A stretch of 64,000 bases of DNA, from assembly GCA_021396245.1 (NCBI GenBank), contig WNYE01000070.1, forward strand, positions 124,001 through 188,000, written 5' to 3'. How positions within the stretch are numbered: the stretch's first letter is position 1; each line of letters begins with the position of its first letter. The notes beneath the pieces were generated by a model. The model was given only the letters and a program-made list of their open reading frames with translations, was not told where the DNA came from and ran no database searches. The stretch is from Sporothrix humicola. Taxonomy: Eukaryota > Ascomycota > Sordariomycetes > Ophiostomatales > Ophiostomataceae. Position numbers and translations under genes: made by a program. Below are positions 63,956 to 64,000 of this stretch, in pieces.

Positions 63956-64000
63956 CTACCGCCAGTAGTTGTTGTCGAAGCCGCTGCCTTGTGCGCCTGG
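63956..64000 (-). CDS. Partial gene, C-terminal 14 codons only
   Basis: The minus strand reads an open frame from the window edge to a TAG at 63956-63958, encoding a C-terminus that ends GSGFDNNYWR. Codons such as GGC, AGC, TTC, GAC, AAC and TAC match the C-ending bias of the real genes here, which is the main reason to call it. The product cannot be identified from so few residues. Confidence 0.4.
   Translation of the reverse strand, partial: PGAQGSGFDNNYWR

Overview
The window is nuclear DNA of a filamentous ascomycete, most likely a sordariomycete. I see 19 complete protein-coding genes plus the last codons of a twentieth at the right edge. The basis for the call: GC-rich coding sequence with strong C/G-ending codon preference, sparse introns of 50-85 nt with GT..AG ends, AATAAA-type 3' ends, a melanin-type hydroxynaphthalene reductase, a Zn2Cys6 regulator, and long intergenic regions (up to about 5 kb). 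Low intron density and wide spacing would fit an Ophiostomatales-like genome, but that placement is inference. I saw no rRNA, convincing tRNA, intact transposon, CRISPR array or prokaryotic feature.

Left part (1-9.4 kb): an anion:cation-symporter-type MFS permease, a Zn2Cys6 transcription factor and a four-carbon acid sugar kinase lie in tandem. An 11-base sequence, CGGGAAATCGG (a CGG-N5-CGG direct repeat, the form expected for a Zn2Cys6 dimer), occurs five times in the first 4.1 kb: three copies upstream of the permease and two upstream of the regulator. I found no exact copy in the rest of the window. The three genes therefore look like a small self-regulated cluster for uptake and phosphorylation of a sugar acid. 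This is the most interesting candidate system here.

Middle-left (10-23.3 kb): a trypsin-like protein with a visible His/Asp/Ser triad, an alpha/beta hydrolase with cysteine at the nucleophile elbow, a membrane-anchored GH3 beta-glucosidase (minus strand), a tri/tetrahydroxynaphthalene reductase with three exons, and a 971-residue coiled-coil protein (minus). A 5.2-kb gene-poor stretch follows, then homocitrate synthase (lysine pathway, with a TGAGTCA box upstream), another 5.4-kb gene-poor stretch, an aquaporin with a histidine/glycine-rich tail, a DUF427 protein, and a Dur3-type urea transporter (minus) with clustered GATA sites upstream.

Right part (44-64 kb): three neighbours related to xenobiotic-modifying families (an APH-like phosphotransferase, a TetX-like flavin monooxygenase and a Crg1-like methyltransferase); a glutamine-synthetase-like enzyme (minus) divergent from a short-chain dehydrogenase; mitochondrial citrate synthase; and a secreted DUF4360 protein. 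The right edge cuts a minus-strand gene. Primary-metabolism genes (homocitrate synthase, citrate synthase) have the strongest codon bias. The APH-like and flavin monooxygenase genes have visibly looser codon use.
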